7,139 nt of DNA from Saprospiraceae bacterium (GTDB lineage Bacteria > Bacteroidota > Bacteroidia > Chitinophagales > Saprospiraceae), in assembly GCA_013361075.1 (NCBI GenBank), contig JABWAJ010000290.1, positions 1 through 7,139 on the forward strand, read 5' to 3'. A program made the position numbers and the translations under genes. The first letter of the stretch is position 1; every line of letters begins with the position of its first letter. The notes beneath the pieces are model-generated. The model was not told where the DNA came from and did not search any database. It saw only the letters and a list, made by a program, of their open reading frames with translations. Shown piece after piece: positions 6,899-7,139 of this stretch.

Positions 6899-7139
6899 AA
6901 GTTCTATGTACAACACCTGACTTCTTGCCTGCGCACCTCGATGCTGGAGAACTCGCATTTACCTACTTCAAGAGCGCCCGACGCCCTGGGGTTGGCACCA
7001 TCGCGAAAGGATGGCGAGGTTCGTTGAAGCGGCGCGGGTTCGCACCGAGCGCTCAGGTCTGGGACTTCGTTCAGTTCTGCCTAGCAGTTTGCGCCGCCGA
7101 CTTGGCCTGTCTTCGAAGCACGAGTGCGGATGGCTGGAC
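6895..7139 (+). CDS. qatC: QatC-like (QueC-related) protein, N-terminal part (runs off right edge)
   Basis: An ATG at 6895 overlaps the preceding TGA as ATGA, and the frame is open for 81 complete codons to the window edge. The protein begins MKVLCTTPD and contains VWDFVQFCLAVCAADLACLR at ~55-74 followed by STSADGW. The DF-x-LAV-x-AAD ... DGW pattern resembles the N-terminal domain that precedes the QueC-like catalytic domain in defence-associated QueC homologs such as QatC. The ATP-binding loop (SGGxDS) and zinc-binding cysteines of the QueC domain would lie further on and are not in the window, so the enzymatic part is unseen. QueC itself makes 7-cyano-7-deazaguanine. The 4-bp overlap implies translational coupling with the QatB-like gene. 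Identification depends heavily on that neighbour; by itself the fragment would be called hypothetical. Confidence 0.62.
   Translation, partial: MKVLCTTPDFLPAHLDAGELAFTYFKSARRPGVGTIAKGWRGSLKRRGFAPSAQVWDFVQFCLAVCAADLACLRSTSADGW

Noticed and set aside
1..7139. CRISPR array, tRNA, rRNA or insertion sequence
   Set aside because: I saw no evenly spaced direct repeats, no cloverleaf or CCA-ended tRNA-like sequence, no rRNA motifs and no transposase. The repeated Asp-codon patterns in 434-3829 are coding repeats.

Overview
The window joins two unlike pieces of DNA at about position 6036-6056. Bases 1 to ~6050 look like Bacteroidota. They hold a leftward cluster of a SusC/RagA-type outer-membrane transporter (only its C-terminal ~100 residues), a complete RagB/SusD-family lipoprotein, a complete VCBS/FG-GAP repeat lipoprotein with an internal ASPIC/UnbV domain, and the start of a second, paralogous VCBS lipoprotein that runs off the left edge. 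The SusC/SusD pair, the lipoprotein signals and the lack of Shine-Dalgarno sites all fit Bacteroidota, perhaps a Saprospiria- or Cytophagia-like environmental lineage. That placement is from protein style only.

Bases ~6040 to 7139 are GC-richer (42 of 60 bases are G or C in 6301-6360, against 26 of 60 in 1021-1080) and are read rightward. They encode a protein I recognise as QatB-like, followed with a 4-bp ATGA overlap by the N-terminal ~81 residues of a QatC-like (QueC-related) protein. These are the second and third genes of the QatABCD anti-phage defence system. QatA would be expected immediately upstream of qatB, but the SusC fragment lies there instead. QatD would lie beyond the right edge.

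Layout: 1-401 (-) VCBS paralog, partial; 434-3829 (-) VCBS/ASPIC lipoprotein; 3830-4018 intergenic region with a 22-bp imperfect inverted repeat, an inner inverted repeat and a hairpin; 4019-5704 (-) SusD; 5749-~6054 (-) SusC C-terminus; ~6036-6056 junction; 6038-6898 (+) QatB-like; 6895-7139 (+) QatC-like, partial.

In the left part, the SusC/SusD pair would form a TonB-dependent uptake complex for a glycan or other oligomer at the outer membrane. The two VCBS lipoproteins are probably co-expressed surface proteins of unknown ligand. In the right part, QatB and QatC would act together in phage defence. The junction removes the 5' part of SusC and everything upstream of qatB (promoter and qatA) at the same point. 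An assembly or amplification chimera is therefore the leading explanation, and a real insertion or recombination is the alternative.
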